64,000 nucleotides of DNA from Piscinibacter defluvii (GCF_004011805.1 NZ_RCHJ01000021.1:1-64000), one strand, 5' to 3'; shown: positions 40,777 to 53,511, numbered from the stretch's first letter. Made by a program: numbers and translations. The notes: generated by a model not told the origin, from the letters alone.

Positions 40777-43700
40777 GGGGCGGGAGTGTCGCCCAGGCGG
40801 CGCCGCAGCGCCTCGAGCTCGGCGTTGACGACGCCCAGCTCGATCGGCTTGGTCCAGTAGCCGTCGAAGCCGGCCTGGCGGGCGCGCGCCAGGTCCTCGG
40901 GCATCGCATCGGCCGAGCACATGTAGGCCGGCACGCCGGCCAGCTCGGCGCGCTCGCGCAGGCGCCGCAGCACCTCGTGGCCGCTCATGTCGGGCAGGTG
41001 GGCGTCGAGCACCAGCACCTCGGGCGTCCAGTCGCGCACCAGCGCGAGGGCCTCGGCGCCGTCCTCGGCGACGCGCAGCTCGCAGCCGCCCAGCACGCGC
41101 ATGGCCTCCTCGAACAGCAGCGCGTTGATGCGGTTGTCCTCGACGTAGAGCAGGCGCAGCGGGCGTGCCGCCACGGCCGGGCCGGGCGCCGGCTCGGGCG
41201 GCAGCGAGGCGACCGGGCGCTCGGGCGGCTGCGCCGCCGGCAGCTCGATGCGCGCCAGCGTGCCGGCCTCGGGCACGCTGGACAGCGTCAGGCTGCCGCC
41301 CATCTGCTCGGTCAGGCCGCGTGCGATCACCAGGCCCAGGCCGGTGCCCTCGATGCCCGAGGTCTCGTGGCCGAGGCGCTCGAAGGGCTGGAACAGCCGC
41401 GCCAGCTGGCCGTTGGACAGGCCGACGCCGGTGTCCTCGACGCCGATCACGCAGCGCCCCGGGGCGGACTCCAGCAGCGTGACGCAGACCCAGCCGCCGG
41501 GTCGGTTGTACTTCACCGCGTTGGAGATCACGTTGACCAGCACCTGGCGCAGCGCGTGCGCGTCGGCGGCCAGCCAGCGGCCCGGGCTCACGCGGCTGTC
41601 CAGCGCCACGCGGCGCTGCTGGGCGATCGGGCGCACCAGCTCGAGGGTGTCCTGCACCAGCGGCGCCAGTTCGATCGGCTCGACGTTCAGCGGGACGCGT
41701 CCGTCCTCGACGCGCTGCAGGTCCAGCACCTCGTTGACCAGCGCCAGCAGGTGCTCGCTGGCCCGCAGCACGTGGTCGGCGTACTCGGCCACCTTGCCCG
41801 GCGGGCTGTCGGGCTGCAGTCGCAGCAGCTGGCTGAAGCCGATCACGGCGTTCAGCGGCGTGCGGATCTCGTGGCTCATGCGCGAGAGGAACTCGCTCTT
41901 CGCGCGGCTGGCCAGCTCGGCCGCCTGCTTGTCGAGCAGGGCCTGCTCGGCGGCCTTCAGCAGCGTGATGTCGGTGTGCGTGCCGACCACCCGGCGCGGC
42001 CGCCCGTCGGCATGACGCTCGACGATCTTGCCGCGGTCCAGCACCCAGACCCAGCGCCCGTCGCGGTGCTGCAGCCGGTGTTCGGTGCGGTACTGCGCCA
42101 GCGACCCGGCGCGGTAGCGCTCGATCGCCTGGCGCACGGTGTCGACGTCGTCGGGGTGGATGCGGTCGAGCCACTCGTTCAGCGACTGGCCGAGCTCGTT
42201 CTCGGCATAGCCGAGCATCTCCTTCCAGCGCGGCGAGAAGTAGGCGATGCGACTGTCCTCGTCGTAGTCCCATACGCCGTCGCCGGCGCCGTCGAGCGCG
42301 AACTTCCAGCGCGCCTCGGCGGCCGCCAGCGCGCGTTCCGCGGCGCGCTGGTCTGTGATGTCGCGGAAGGTGACCAGGCACGATGCCGGCAGCCCGCTGG
42401 TGGAGACCTGCAGCGCCATCACGCTGACCAGCATCAGCCGCTCGTAGCCGTCGCGCCCGCGCAGCAGGTAGGGTTCGTCGCGCACGGCGCGCTGGTTGAC
42501 CAGCACCTGGCGCACCGGGTGCTCGGACGGCGTGATGGGCTCGCCGTCTTCGTGGTGCAGGCTGAAGCCGTGGTGGCGCAGCCCGTGGCCGACCAGGTCG
42601 GCCGCCGCCACGCCCAGCATCTCGCAGGCCGACGGATTGCTGGCGATGATCGTGCCGTTCGGGCCGATCACCAGCAGGCCGTCGCTGATGGTCGCCGCCA
42701 CCGAGCGGTACAGGTCTTCGCTGATGCGCAGCCGTTCGGCGGCCCGCACGCGCTCGCTGACGTCGTGCAGCACGCCGATGTACTGCACGGTGCGGCCGCC
42801 GTCGACGATCGGCGCCACGTGCAGCTCGTTGTAGAACGGCGTGCCGTCGCGCCGGCGGTTGCGCAGCAGCACCGTGCAGGCCTCGCCGGCGCGCAGGGCG
42901 GCGCGCAGGGTCTGCAGGCCGGGCTGGTCTGCCTCGTCGCCCTGCAGGAAGCGGCAGTTGCGGCCCAGCACCTCGTCGCGCGGGTAGCCGGTCATGCGCT
43001 CGAAGGCCGGGTTGACGTAGACCACCGGCTGGTCCGGCCGGGTGGCGTCGGCCACCACGATCGGCAGCGCGGCGTCGGCCTCGACGGCGCGCTTCATCAA
43101 CTCCACGTCGCGCTCGAGCCGGCGGATCTCGGAGATGTCGCGCGTCAGGAACAGCAGCTGGCCGTCGGCCATCGGCACCACACGCGCCTCGAAGGTGCGG
43201 CGTGCGCCGTCCATGGTGTCGAGTTCGTACTCGACGCGCTGCAGCTCGCCGGACTCGCGCGCGCGCCGCAGCGCCGCACGGTTGAGCTCGGCCAGGCAGG
43301 GCTCCAGCGTGGAGCCGAACGGCCGCCCGCGCAGGAGTTCGAACGGGGCCACCAGCCAGGGGTGGGCGTCGTCGCTGCAGTACAGGTAGCGGTCCTCGGC
43401 GTCGACCACGATCCACAGGTCGGGCACGGCGCGCAGCACGGCTTCCAGGCGGGCCTGGCTGGCCCGCAGCGCACGCTCGGCCGCGCGCCGCTCGGTGACG
43501 TTCAGCGACAGGTGCACGATGCTGCCGTCGGGCAGCTGCTGGTCGCTGACGATCACGTCCTGGTCGACGAAGCGCAGTTCGTGCGGCGTCGCCGCGGGCG
43601 AGGCGAGCGAGAGGCGCCAGCGCACGAACGCCTCCTCGCGACCGACGGCATCCGGGTAGGCGCCCTGGCTGACCATCTGCCGCAGCAGCTCCTCCCAGGT

Positions 43701-44603
43701 GCTGCGGTCGACGTCGCCGAAGCGGCCGATCTGCTCGCGCCAGGCCTGGCTGCAGACCAGCACGCGACCGTCCGGCCCGCTGATCATCACGCCGGCGCGC
43801 ACCGCGTCGACGGCCCGCAGCAGCAGCTCCTGGGCACGCTGCGAGGCGGCGCGCTCGGCCACCTCGTGGGTGATGTTGCGCGCCGCGCCCCGGTAGCCGG
43901 CGAAGCGGCCGGCCGCATCGAAGTGGGGCTGGCCGCTGATGGACAGCAGCATCGGGCCGTGCGCCGAATCGCGCAGCGCGACCGCGTCGCGGAACGGCTT
44001 GCGCTCGGCGCGCTCGGCGCGGAAGCGGTCCCAGGCCACACGCAGCTCGCCGGGCGGCGGGAAGTTGATCTCGAGGTTGTGGCGGCCGATGTCGCGGCTG
44101 GCGGGCCAGCCGGTGTGCGCCTCGACGCTGTCGGAGACCCAGGTCAGCACGCTGTTCTCGTCGGTCTCCCAGAACCAGTCGCTGCCGGCCGCGCTCGCCG
44201 TGCGCATGCGCTCGACGAGCAGGGCCTGGCGCTGCTCGCGCAGGCGGGCTTCGAGCAGGCCGGCGGCAGCCTCGGCCAGCGCGCGCAGCTGCCGGGCGCG
44301 GGGTGCACCGGGGGCCGCCGGCGCCTCGCCGCCGACGCCGAGGACGGCGAAGGGCAGGCCCTGCAGCTCGATGGTCTCGCGGTCGACCAGCTGCGCCGGC
44401 ACGGGCAGCCCGTCGTCGGCGCGAACCACCCAGGCGTCGTCCGGGCCGCCGACGACGACGACCGCCTGGCCCGCCCCGGCGGCCAGCGCGGCGGCCCGTG
44501 CCAGCGCGGCCAGCGCGGCGCCCAGGTCCGGGTCGGGCACTCGGAGTTCGCGCTGCAGCGCCCGCCGCAACTCCTCCGGCCCGGGCGCGTTCGCGTCGGT
44601 CAT
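40773..44603 (-). CDS. Multi-PAS hybrid histidine kinase with a LOV photosensor domain
   Basis: 1276 aa, no membrane helix. Five PAS-type modules surround a LOV domain at ~512-620, which carries the photoactive motif GRNCRFLQG (Cys550), YVNPAF and the FMN-contact Asn residues N582 and N592. Then a PAS_3 module (~755-880), HisKA with His911 ([17 protein letters not shown]), HATPase (~1010-1125) and a C-terminal receiver with Asp1200 ([13 protein letters not shown]). Blue-light adduct formation is expected from Cys550, but the Gln that usually signals it is Leu612 (YIGVLHDV). The gene overlaps the cyclase upstream and hemH downstream by four bases each. Confidence 0.88.
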   Translation of the reverse strand: MTDANAPGPEELRRALQRELRVPDPDLGAALAALARAAALAAGAGQAVVVVGGPDDAWVVRADDGLPVPAQLVDRETIELQGLPFAVLGVGGEAPAAPGAPRARQLRALAEAAAGLLEARLREQRQALLVERMRTASAAGSDWFWETDENSVLTWVSDSVEAHTGWPASRDIGRHNLEINFPPPGELRVAWDRFRAERAERKPFRDAVALRDSAHGPMLLSISGQPHFDAAGRFAGYRGAARNITHEVAERAASQRAQELLLRAVDAVRAGVMISGPDGRVLVCSQAWREQIGRFGDVDRSTWEELLRQMVSQGAYPDAVGREEAFVRWRLSLASPAATPHELRFVDQDVIVSDQQLPDGSIVHLSLNVTERRAAERALRASQARLEAVLRAVPDLWIVVDAEDRYLYCSDDAHPWLVAPFELLRGRPFGSTLEPCLAELNRAALRRARESGELQRVEYELDTMDGARRTFEARVVPMADGQLLFLTRDISEIRRLERDVELMKRAVEADAALPIVVADATRPDQPVVYVNPAFERMTGYPRDEVLGRNCRFLQGDEADQPGLQTLRAALRAGEACTVLLRNRRRDGTPFYNELHVAPIVDGGRTVQYIGVLHDVSERVRAAERLRISEDLYRSVAATISDGLLVIGPNGTIIASNPSACEMLGVAAADLVGHGLRHHGFSLHHEDGEPITPSEHPVRQVLVNQRAVRDEPYLLRGRDGYERLMLVSVMALQVSTSGLPASCLVTFRDITDQRAAERALAAAEARWKFALDGAGDGVWDYDEDSRIAYFSPRWKEMLGYAENELGQSLNEWLDRIHPDDVDTVRQAIERYRAGSLAQYRTEHRLQHRDGRWVWVLDRGKIVERHADGRPRRVVGTHTDITLLKAAEQALLDKQAAELASRAKSEFLSRMSHEIRTPLNAVIGFSQLLRLQPDSPPGKVAEYADHVLRASEHLLALVNEVLDLQRVEDGRVPLNVEPIELAPLVQDTLELVRPIAQQRRVALDSRVSPGRWLAADAHALRQVLVNVISNAVKYNRPGGWVCVTLLESAPGRCVIGVEDTGVGLSNGQLARLFQPFERLGHETSGIEGTGLGLVIARGLTEQMGGSLTLSSVPEAGTLARIELPAAQPPERPVASLPPEPAPGPAVAARPLRLLYVEDNRINALLFEEAMRVLGGCELRVAEDGAEALALVRDWTPEVLVLDAHLPDMSGHEVLRRLRERAELAGVPAYMCSADAMPEDLARARQAGFDGYWTKPIELGVVNAELEALRRRLGDTPAP

Positions 44604-45553
44604 GGGCGACGCGGCAGGTCCTGCGGCTGGGTGTCGGCGAACTTCATGACCTCGAAGCGCACGCTCGGGCTCTGCTCGTCCACCGGCGGCGTGCCGAGGC
44701 CGATCACGCCACTTCCGTGCAGGGTGCAGGTGCCGCGCCGCAGGCTGATCACTTCGGGGTCGTTGTCGAACCGGACGTAGGTGCCGTTGTAGCTCAGGTC
44801 GGTGAGCTGGAAGGTGCCGCCGTGCCAGTCGACCCGTGCATGAAGTCGCGACACCCGCGTGTCGTCGATGCAGTAGGTGGCCTGCGGGCTGCGGCCGAGC
44901 ACGACCGGCAGGCTGGCGCCGCTGTAGATGCGGTTGACGTCCAGCCAGACCAGCCGGATGCCCTCGGGCTCGGCCGCCGGTGCAATGTCGCCGAAGGCGG
45001 TGGCCGCCGGGTCGAAGCCCTGCCGGCGCGCCTCCAGCAGGTGCACGTGCACCGGTTCGACCCGGCCGCGCAGCTGCATCTTGTCCAGGCTGCGGAAGCG
45101 CGCGCGTTGTTCGTCGTCCAGCCCGGCCAGCACGTTGGCGGTGAGCAGCGTCTCGTTGTCGCCGGCATGGTCGAGCAGCCGGGCGGCCACGTTGACGGCG
45201 TCACCGAACACGTCGCCGGCCATCTCGACCACCTCGCCGCGCGCCAGCGCCACCTGCAGCTTCAGCGGCTGCGGCAGGTTGACGACCGGGCGCGCGCCCG
45301 GGCCGATGCGCTCCATCGACTCGTGCATCTCGTCGGCCGCCTGCACCGCCTCGGACGGCGCGGCGAACATGGCCATCAGCCCGTCGCCGAGCGTCTTGAC
45401 GACCTGGCCGCCGAGGTTCTCGACGATGCGCGCCAGCAGCGCGACGCTCTGCGTCACGACCGCCGTCGCCTCGGCGTTGCCCATGCTCTCGTACAGCGCG
45501 GTGCTGCCGCGCAGGTCCGCGAACAGGATGGTTCGTTCGACCAGCGAGGTCAC
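44600..45553 (-). CDS. Class III adenylate/guanylate cyclase with FHA domain
   Basis: 317 aa. The cyclase domain (1-~165) keeps both metal aspartates, D13 (LFADLRGS) and D57 ([11 protein letters not shown]), Lys53 for adenine, and [11 protein letters not shown] with the transition-state Asn and Arg, so it looks active on ATP. Residues ~215-290 are an FHA phosphothreonine-binding domain ([33 protein letters not shown]). GTG 45553 lies 4 bases after the rpoD stop and the end overlaps the LOV kinase start. It may link cAMP and Ser/Thr phosphorylation signals. Confidence 0.85.
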   Translation of the reverse strand: MTSLVERTILFADLRGSTALYESMGNAEATAVVTQSVALLARIVENLGGQVVKTLGDGLMAMFAAPSEAVQAADEMHESMERIGPGARPVVNLPQPLKLQVALARGEVVEMAGDVFGDAVNVAARLLDHAGDNETLLTANVLAGLDDEQRARFRSLDKMQLRGRVEPVHVHLLEARRQGFDPAATAFGDIAPAAEPEGIRLVWLDVNRIYSGASLPVVLGRSPQATYCIDDTRVSRLHARVDWHGGTFQLTDLSYNGTYVRFDNDPEVISLRRGTCTLHGSGVIGLGTPPVDEQSPSVRFEVMKFADTQPQDLPRRP

Positions 45554-45557
45554 GGGC

Positions 45558-47825
<2,268 letters not shown>

Positions 47826-48140
47826 GCGGATCCTCGGATGGTGGGTAGCCAATTCAGGCGCTGCCCGCGGCACAGGTGGTGCGTGACGTGGACATGCGCA
47901 AGCCGGCCGGCGGCTCGCTGGGCGGGCTGCCGGTCGGCGGTGTGCGGGCAAGCTGGCGTGGACATTCCGAACGGTGCAGCCCTTGCGGGGAAGGGGTGGC
48001 CTTTGGATGAACCCTGTGTCGCAGGGTGGCCGGGGCCCGGAGGTGCTGCTGTCACTCTTGCCGCGTACGAAGCCCGAAATTATAGGCGACGGCGCCGCGG
48101 TCCGCTGTGGCGCGGAAGCCGCGTCGCATCTCCCCGGCGC
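47826..48140 (-). promoter_or_regulatory. 315-base dnaG-rpoD gap with rpoD promoter element
   Basis: No coding region is supported. A consensus TATAAT on the minus strand at 48084-48079 is the only clear promoter element, about 250 bases before rpoD; no good -35 is seen. A perfect 6-bp hairpin (ACCCTG / CAGGGT, 48011-48027) lies in the long leader. No heat-shock promoter was found here. Confidence 0.45.
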
Positions 48141-49862
48141 TCAGCGCCAGCCGAGGATGCGCATGCTTTCCTGCCGCTGGGCGTTCAGGCGCAGCTGCCG
48201 GATCGAGTTGCGCAGGTCGTCCAGCGTCGGCTCGATGGCCGGGTCCTCGCTGTCGACCAGTGCGACGGCGCGCGGGCCCCAGTCTTCTGTCCCCAAGCGT
48301 TCGCGCAGCGCCGCCCAGGGCAGGGCGCCTTCGTCGTGCGCCGCCCGGTCGACCAGGCGGAAGGCCTCGCCGTGCCAGCTCGCCAGCTGGCACAGGGTGT
48401 CGTGGTCCTCGGCGCTCAGCTCGGCCCACCAGCCGCATTCGAGCAGCAGGGCCCAGAGCGCCCGGTCCTCGGGCTGGCGCGGCATCGGGCGGCGCGGACC
48501 GGCCGGCGGCCGGCGCGGGGGCGCGGGGCTGCGTGCCGGGACCGGTGCCGCCTGGGTCTGCCAGGCCTGCGCCAGTTCCTCGACCGGCAGGGCGGCCTCC
48601 GAGGCGATCTGGCCGAGCAGCTGGCGCTTGAGCATGCCCTCGGGCAGCGCTGCCCAGAGCGGGCGGGCCTGCACCACGAAACGGGCGCGGCCCTCGGCGC
48701 TGGCCAGGTCGGCGTCTTCCTTGGCGGCCTCGACCAGCTGGCGCGACAAGGGCACCGCCTGTGCGACGCATTTCTCGAACGCCTCGGCACCGAGCTCCCG
48801 GACATAGGAATCCGGGTCGTGCTCGGGCGGCAGGAACAGGAAGCGCACGGTGCGGGTGTCGCTGGCATGCGGCAGGCTCGCCTCCAGCGCACGCCCCGCG
48901 GCGCGGCGCCCGGCGGCATCGCCGTCGAAGCTGAACACCACCGAATCGGTGAAGCGGAACAGCTTCTGCACATGTTCGGCGGTGCAGGCGGTGCCCAGCG
49001 TCGCCACCGCATTGCCGAAGCCGGACTGGGCCAGCGCGACCACGTCCATGTAGCCCTCGACCACCAGCGCATAGCCGCGCTGGCGGATCGCCGTGCGGCC
49101 CTCGTACAGGCCATACAGCTCGCGGCCCTTGCTGAACACCGGTGTCTCCGGCGAGTTCAGGTACTTCGGTTCACCCTGGTCGATGACCCGCCCGCCGAAG
49201 CCGATCACCTCGCCCTGCACCGAGCGGATCGGGAACATGACCCGGTCGCGGAATCGGTCGTAGCGCTTGCGCTCGGCCTCGTCGCCGCTGTCGGCCTCGC
49301 GCACGATCACCAGCCCGCTCTCCTCGAGCAGCGGGTCGTCGTAGTGCGCGAAGGCGCTGGCCAGGTTGCGCCAGCCCGGGGGCGCGTACCCGAGGCCGAA
49401 GCGGGCGGCGATCTCTCCGGTCAGGCCGCGGCGCTTCAGGTAGTCGATCGCGCGCGGGTCGGCCTTGAGCGCCTTGCGGTAGTGCTCGGCGGCCTTGGCG
49501 AGCACCTCGGTCAGCGTGGCCTGGCGCTGCTTCTGCGCCGCGGCGCGCTCGCGCTCGGCCGGCGAGGCATCGTCCTCGGGCACCGTCATGCCGAGCTGCT
49601 GGGCCAGGTCACGCACCGCGTCCGGGAAGCTCAGCCCGGCGTGCTCCATCAGGAAGCCGACCGCGTTGCCATGCGCGCCGCAGCCGAAGCAGTGGTAGGT
49701 CTGGCGCGACGCGTTGACGATGAAGCTGGGCGTCTTCTCGCCGTGGAAGGGGCACAGCCCCTTGTGGTTGATGCCGGTCTTCTTGAGCTGGACGTAGCGA
49801 CCCACCAGGTCGACGATGTCGACCCGCGTCAGCAGTTCCTGGATGAAGCCCGGTGGGATCAC
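48141..49862 (-). CDS. dnaG: DNA primase
   Basis: 573 aa. Zinc-binding domain C37-H40-C58-C61 (CPFHGEKTPSF ... YHCFGCG), RNA polymerase/TOPRIM core (VVEGYMDVVALAQSG; SFDGDAAGRRAAGRALE) and a C-terminal DnaB-interacting region after a Pro/Arg linker. GTG start 49862 fixed by VIPPGFIQELLTRVDIVDLV. Precedes rpoD as in many proteobacteria (rpsU-dnaG-rpoD without rpsU here). Confidence 0.96.
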   Translation of the reverse strand: MIPPGFIQELLTRVDIVDLVGRYVQLKKTGINHKGLCPFHGEKTPSFIVNASRQTYHCFGCGAHGNAVGFLMEHAGLSFPDAVRDLAQQLGMTVPEDDASPAERERAAAQKQRQATLTEVLAKAAEHYRKALKADPRAIDYLKRRGLTGEIAARFGLGYAPPGWRNLASAFAHYDDPLLEESGLVIVREADSGDEAERKRYDRFRDRVMFPIRSVQGEVIGFGGRVIDQGEPKYLNSPETPVFSKGRELYGLYEGRTAIRQRGYALVVEGYMDVVALAQSGFGNAVATLGTACTAEHVQKLFRFTDSVVFSFDGDAAGRRAAGRALEASLPHASDTRTVRFLFLPPEHDPDSYVRELGAEAFEKCVAQAVPLSRQLVEAAKEDADLASAEGRARFVVQARPLWAALPEGMLKRQLLGQIASEAALPVEELAQAWQTQAAPVPARSPAPPRRPPAGPRRPMPRQPEDRALWALLLECGWWAELSAEDHDTLCQLASWHGEAFRLVDRAAHDEGALPWAALRERLGTEDWGPRAVALVDSEDPAIEPTLDDLRNSIRQLRLNAQRQESMRILGWR

Positions 49863-49900
49863 CCGGCAAGTCTACCGAGGGGCGCGGACGCCCCGGGCCG

Positions 49901-50206
49901 TCAGACGGCGAAGTCCTCGAGCCGGCGGCCTGCCGCCAGTTCCTTCTTGAGCCAGTTCGGCTGCAGGCCGCGGCCGCTCCAGGTGTCGCCGGTGGCGGCG
50001 TTGCGGTACTTCACGGCCACCTTGCCGCCGGGTTTGCCGGCCGCCTTCGATCCGGCGCGCATGCTCAGGTCGGCCACCGTCAGGCCGTACTCGTCCATCA
50101 GCGCGCGCACCTTGGCGATCGCCTCGGCGCGGTCCTGCTTCTTGCGCAGTTCGATCTCGCGCTCGAGCGCTTCCTTCTGCGCCAGCAGTTCCTGCAGCGT
50201 GGCCAT
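49901..50206 (-). CDS. H-NS family DNA-binding protein
   Basis: 101 aa. N-terminal coiled-coil oligomerisation region (LLAQKEALEREIELRKKQDRAEAIAKVRALMDEYGL) and a C-terminal DNA-binding motif TWSGRGLQPNWLKKELAAGRRLEDF, as in the short betaproteobacterial H-NS group that silences AT-rich genes. Its ribosome site is locked in a hairpin (50212-50237). Confidence 0.92.
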   Translation of the reverse strand: MATLQELLAQKEALEREIELRKKQDRAEAIAKVRALMDEYGLTVADLSMRAGSKAAGKPGGKVAVKYRNAATGDTWSGRGLQPNWLKKELAAGRRLEDFAV

Positions 50207-50211
50207 GAAAA

Positions 50212-50237
50212 CCTCCCGTCGAAAATGTCGGCGGGAG
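50212..50237 (-). promoter_or_regulatory. Hairpin covering the H-NS ribosome-binding site
   Basis: CTCCCG and CGGGAG pair (50213-50218 with 50232-50237), with two further CG pairs inside beyond a mismatch. The minus-strand GGGAGG at 50217-50212, six bases before the ATG, is almost wholly in the stem. The following GTTTTC is too short a tract to be sure of termination. Confidence 0.5.
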
Positions 50238-50249
50238 TTTATCGGAAGG

Positions 50250-51284
50250 TTACTTGTAGCCCACCCGGTCGAGCATCTGCTGCACCTTGGCCTGGTTCAT
50301 GCCGATCACCGAGACGGGAATCGTCTCGGCCCGGAAATCCCCGAGTGCGGCCAGGGCCGGGTTGGCGCTGCGCACCGCGCTGACCGCCGGCCATTCGTTG
50401 TTGCCGTCGGCGAAATAGGTTTGTGCCGAGTCGCTGGCGAGGTATTCGAGGAATTGCACGGCCGCCGCGCGATTCGGCGCATTCTTCGCCACGCCGGCGC
50501 CGGCGATATTCACGTGCGTGCCCCAGCTCGACTGGTTCGGAAACACCACGGCGACCTTTTCCACCACCGCGCGGTCGTCGGGATTGGTCGAACGCATCAT
50601 GCGCGCGAGGTAGTAGGTGTTGGTCACGCCGATCTGGCATTCGCCGCTGGCCACGGCCTTGATCTGGTCGGTGTCGCCGCCCTTGGGCGCCCGCGCCATG
50701 TTGTCGACCAGCCCCTTGAGCCACGTCTCCGTGGCCGGCTCGCCCAGGTGCTGCAGCACGGCGCCGAACAGGGACAGGTTGTACGGGTGCGAGCCCGAGC
50801 GCGTGCAGACCTTGCCCTTGTTCTTCGGGTCGGCCAGTTCCTCGTAGGTGTCGACGTCCTCGCGCTTGACGCCGACCTTGTTGTAGACGATCACGCGGGC
50901 GCGGGTCGAGAAGCCGTACCAGGCCGAGCCCGTGCCCTTGTCCTCGCCGCGCAGGTTGGCAGGGATGCGCTGCTCGAGCAGCGCCGACTTGACCGGCTGG
51001 AACAGGCCGTCGGCCTCGCCGCGCCACAGCCGCGCCGCGTCGACCAGCAGGATCACGTCTGCCGGGCTGGAACTGCCTTCGCTCTTCAGGCGCGCCAGGA
51101 TGCCGGCATCGTCGGCGTCGATGCGGTTGATGCGGATGCCCGTCGCCTTCGTGAAGTTGGCGTACAGCGCCTCGTCGGTCTGGTAGTGGCGGGCCGAATA
51201 GAGGTTGAGCACCTTCTCCTGGGCCGTGGCGGCCAGGGGCAGGGCGAGGGCCGCGACGGCGGCGAGGGCACGAAGGGCAGACAT
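50250..51284 (-). CDS. Fe(3+) ABC transporter periplasmic binding protein (FbpA/FutA-like)
   Basis: 344 aa with a signal peptide (1-21, ending ATA-QE). Starts KVLNLYSARHYQTDEALYANFTKATGIRINRIDAD, with VTNTYYLARM carrying the paired metal-ligand tyrosines and NVAGAGV-like NIAGAGVAKNAPN. Such proteins deliver ferric iron to an ABC permease; no permease gene is adjacent. A Fur-like site overlaps its promoter. Confidence 0.9.
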   Translation of the reverse strand: MSALRALAAVAALALPLAATAQEKVLNLYSARHYQTDEALYANFTKATGIRINRIDADDAGILARLKSEGSSSPADVILLVDAARLWRGEADGLFQPVKSALLEQRIPANLRGEDKGTGSAWYGFSTRARVIVYNKVGVKREDVDTYEELADPKNKGKVCTRSGSHPYNLSLFGAVLQHLGEPATETWLKGLVDNMARAPKGGDTDQIKAVASGECQIGVTNTYYLARMMRSTNPDDRAVVEKVAVVFPNQSSWGTHVNIAGAGVAKNAPNRAAAVQFLEYLASDSAQTYFADGNNEWPAVSAVRSANPALAALGDFRAETIPVSVIGMNQAKVQQMLDRVGYK

Positions 51285-51311
51285 GCGGGCTCCAGGGGGA
51301 CGGAAGCCCGC

Positions 51312-51343
51312 ATTCTAACCACGAACGCGAATGGTTCTCAGTT
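51312..51343 (-). promoter_or_regulatory. Fur-like box and -10 element for iron-binding protein gene
   Basis: Minus strand: TAGAAT -10 (51317-51312), with AACTGAGAACCATTCGCGTT at 51343-51324 over the -35 region. The core TGAGAAcCATT matches the betaproteobacterial Fur pattern TGAGAATNATT; the right half is degenerate. Confidence 0.5.
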
Positions 51344-51362
51344 GCGCGCGATCAAGGCGCGA

Positions 51363-51635
51363 TCACGCCGCTGGCGGCACGTAGCCCGCCGGCTGCTCGG
51401 CGCCTTCGCCGAAGAAGAAGCGCTCCATCTGGCGCGCCAGGTACTGGCGGGCGCGCTGGTCGGCCAGGTTGAGCCGGTTCTCGTTGACGAGCATGGTCTG
51501 GTGCTTCATCCACAGCTGCCAGGCCTCCTTGCTGATCTCGTTGTAGATGCGCTTGCCCAGTTCGCCCGGGTAGGGCGCGAAGTCCAGGCCCTCGGCCTCC
51601 TTCTTCAGGTAGCTGCATTGGATGGTGCGCGGCAT
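51363..51635 (-). CDS. yggX: Probable Fe(2+)-trafficking protein YggX
   Basis: 90 aa. Conserved N-terminus [19 protein letters not shown] with Cys7, then [37 protein letters not shown] and MERFFFG. Protects iron-sulfur clusters from oxidants. AAAGGA ribosome site; starts 11 bases after the argA stop, so probably cotranscribed with argA. Confidence 0.95.
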   Translation of the reverse strand: MPRTIQCSYLKKEAEGLDFAPYPGELGKRIYNEISKEAWQLWMKHQTMLVNENRLNLADQRARQYLARQMERFFFGEGAEQPAGYVPPAA

Positions 51636-51646
51636 GGCGTGTCCTT

Positions 51647-52984
51647 TCAGAGTTTCTTGACCAGCACCTGCGAGCGCCGGTCCCAGTTGTACTTGCGCTT
51701 GCGCGCCTCGGGCAGCCAGTCGGGGTCGACCGGCGCGAAGCCGCGCTTCTTGAACCAATGCATCGTGCGCGTGGTCAGCACGAAGATGCTCTCCAGCCCC
51801 ATGGCCTTGGCACGCTGCTCGACGCGCTTGAGGATGCGCTCGCCGTCGCCCTGGCCCTGCACCTGCGGCGAGACGGTCAGCGCGGCCAGCTCCGCGGTGC
51901 GGGCCTCCGGGTAGCCGTACAGCGCGGCGCAGCCGAAGATCACGCCGTCGTGCTCGATCACCGTGTAGTGGCCGATGTCGCGCTCGATCTCGGTGCGGCT
52001 GCGCTTGACCAGCGTGCCGTCGGCCTCGAAGGGCTCGATCAGCTGCAGGATGCCGCCGATGTCGTCCACCGAGGCCTCGCGCAGGCTCTCGAGCTTCTCG
52101 TCCACCACCATGGTGCCGATGCCGTCGTGCGTGAACACCTCCATCAGCAGCGCACCGTCCACCGCGAAGGGCAGGATGTGCGAGCGCTCCACGCCGCCGC
52201 GGCAGGCCTTGACGCAGTGCTGCAGGTAGAACGCGGTGTCGGTCGGCTGGGTCGGGTTGGGCAGCCCGGCGAGCAGGCGCTCGGCGTCGGCCAGGGCGAG
52301 CTCGGTGTCGATGCCGCTGTCCGGGTCACCCGGCTTCTCCTGGATGCCCGGCACCTCGGTGATGAAGAGCAGCTTGTCGGCCTGCAGGGCGACGGCGGTG
52401 CTCGTCGCCACGTCCTCCATCGTCAGGTTGAAGGCCTCGCCGGTGGGCGAGAAGCCGAACGGCGAGAGCAGCACCAGCGCGCCGATGTCGATGGCGCGGC
52501 GGATCGCGGTGGCGTCGACCTTGCGCACCACGCCGCTGTGCATGAAGTCGACGCCGTCGACGATGCCCACCGGGCGCGCGGTGAGGAAGTTGCCCGACAC
52601 CACGCGCACGATCGCGTTGGCCATCGGCGTGTTCGGCAGGCCCTGCGAGAACGCGGCCTCGATCTCGAAGCGCAGCTGGCCAGCGGCCTCCTGCGCGCAG
52701 TCCAGCGCCACCGCATCGGTGATGCGCATGCCGTGGCTGAAGCGCGCCGGGTGGCCCTTGACACGCAACTGCTCGCTGACCTGCGGCCGGAAGCCGTGCA
52801 CCAGCACCAGCTTGATGCCCATCGCGTGCAGGATCGCCAGGTCCTGCGCGAAGCGGTCGAGCTTGCCCGCGGCGATCAGCTCGCCGGCGATCGCCACCAC
52901 GAAGGTCTTGCCCCGGTAAGCGTGGATGTAGGGCGCGACGTGGCGGAACCACGGCACGAAGGTGTGGGGAAAGACGAGGTCCAT
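51647..52984 (-). CDS. argA: N-acetylglutamate synthase (amino-acid N-acetyltransferase)
   Basis: 445-aa first enzyme of arginine synthesis. N-terminal amino-acid-kinase-like domain (~25-285; [28 protein letters not shown]) and C-terminal GNAT acetyltransferase domain (~300-445; [23 protein letters not shown]). Classical ArgA layout, likely feedback-inhibited by arginine. ATG 52984 gives the family N-terminus ([26 protein letters not shown]). Confidence 0.95.
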   Translation of the reverse strand: MDLVFPHTFVPWFRHVAPYIHAYRGKTFVVAIAGELIAAGKLDRFAQDLAILHAMGIKLVLVHGFRPQVSEQLRVKGHPARFSHGMRITDAVALDCAQEAAGQLRFEIEAAFSQGLPNTPMANAIVRVVSGNFLTARPVGIVDGVDFMHSGVVRKVDATAIRRAIDIGALVLLSPFGFSPTGEAFNLTMEDVATSTAVALQADKLLFITEVPGIQEKPGDPDSGIDTELALADAERLLAGLPNPTQPTDTAFYLQHCVKACRGGVERSHILPFAVDGALLMEVFTHDGIGTMVVDEKLESLREASVDDIGGILQLIEPFEADGTLVKRSRTEIERDIGHYTVIEHDGVIFGCAALYGYPEARTAELAALTVSPQVQGQGDGERILKRVEQRAKAMGLESIFVLTTRTMHWFKKRGFAPVDPDWLPEARKRKYNWDRRSQVLVKKL

Positions 52985-53099
52985 CGGCGCGGTTCGGGAG
53001 GCTGGCGCGATTGTGCCGCAGCCCTTGACGGCGGGCCGTTGACGGGCCTGCCGGCGCGGCGCAGGATGGGTCTCTCCCCCGCAGTACCCGGAGTACCCG

Positions 53100-53489
53100 A
53101 TGGACCCATTCACCACCCCGGGCGCCTTCAGCTGGTCCGAACTGATGACCAAGGACCCGCAGGCAGCCGCCAGCTTCTACGCCAGCCTGTTCGGCTGGAC
53201 GATCGAGGTCATGGACATGCCCACCGGGCCCTACCGGGTGGTCAAGGCCGGCGGCGCGCCGGTGGGCGGCATCATGGGCATGCCGCCGGGCACCGGCGCG
53301 ATGCCGCCGAACTGGTGCCCGTACGTGACCGTGATGGATGTCGATGCGACGGTCGCGCATGCCGCCTCGCTGGGCGGCATGGTGCTGCACCCGCCGACCG
53401 ACATTCCCGGCGTCGGCCGGTTCGCGGTGATCGCCGACCCGCAGGGCGCGCCGCTGAACGTCATGGCCTACCTGCCGCAGCCGGGCTGA
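53100..53489 (+). CDS. VOC family protein (glyoxalase-like)
   Basis: 129 aa with the paired beta-alpha-beta-beta-beta units of the VOC superfamily: FSWSELMTKDPQAAASFYASLFGWTIEVM, then VGGIMGMPPG, YVTVMDVDATVAHAASLGG and FAVIADPQGAPLNVM. Function unknown; similar small proteins are often annotated as glyoxalase/bleomycin-resistance type. GGAG six bases before ATG. Confidence 0.88.
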   Translation: MDPFTTPGAFSWSELMTKDPQAAASFYASLFGWTIEVMDMPTGPYRVVKAGGAPVGGIMGMPPGTGAMPPNWCPYVTVMDVDATVAHAASLGGMVLHPPTDIPGVGRFAVIADPQGAPLNVMAYLPQPG

Positions 53490-53511
53490 GACGGCCGCCG
53501 TGCGCGGCGCG

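Noticed and set aside
40977-44780. A ~1270-codon plus-strand open frame opposite the LOV/PAS kinase
   Set aside because: Same GC artefact; the minus strand has complete PAS, kinase and receiver motifs.
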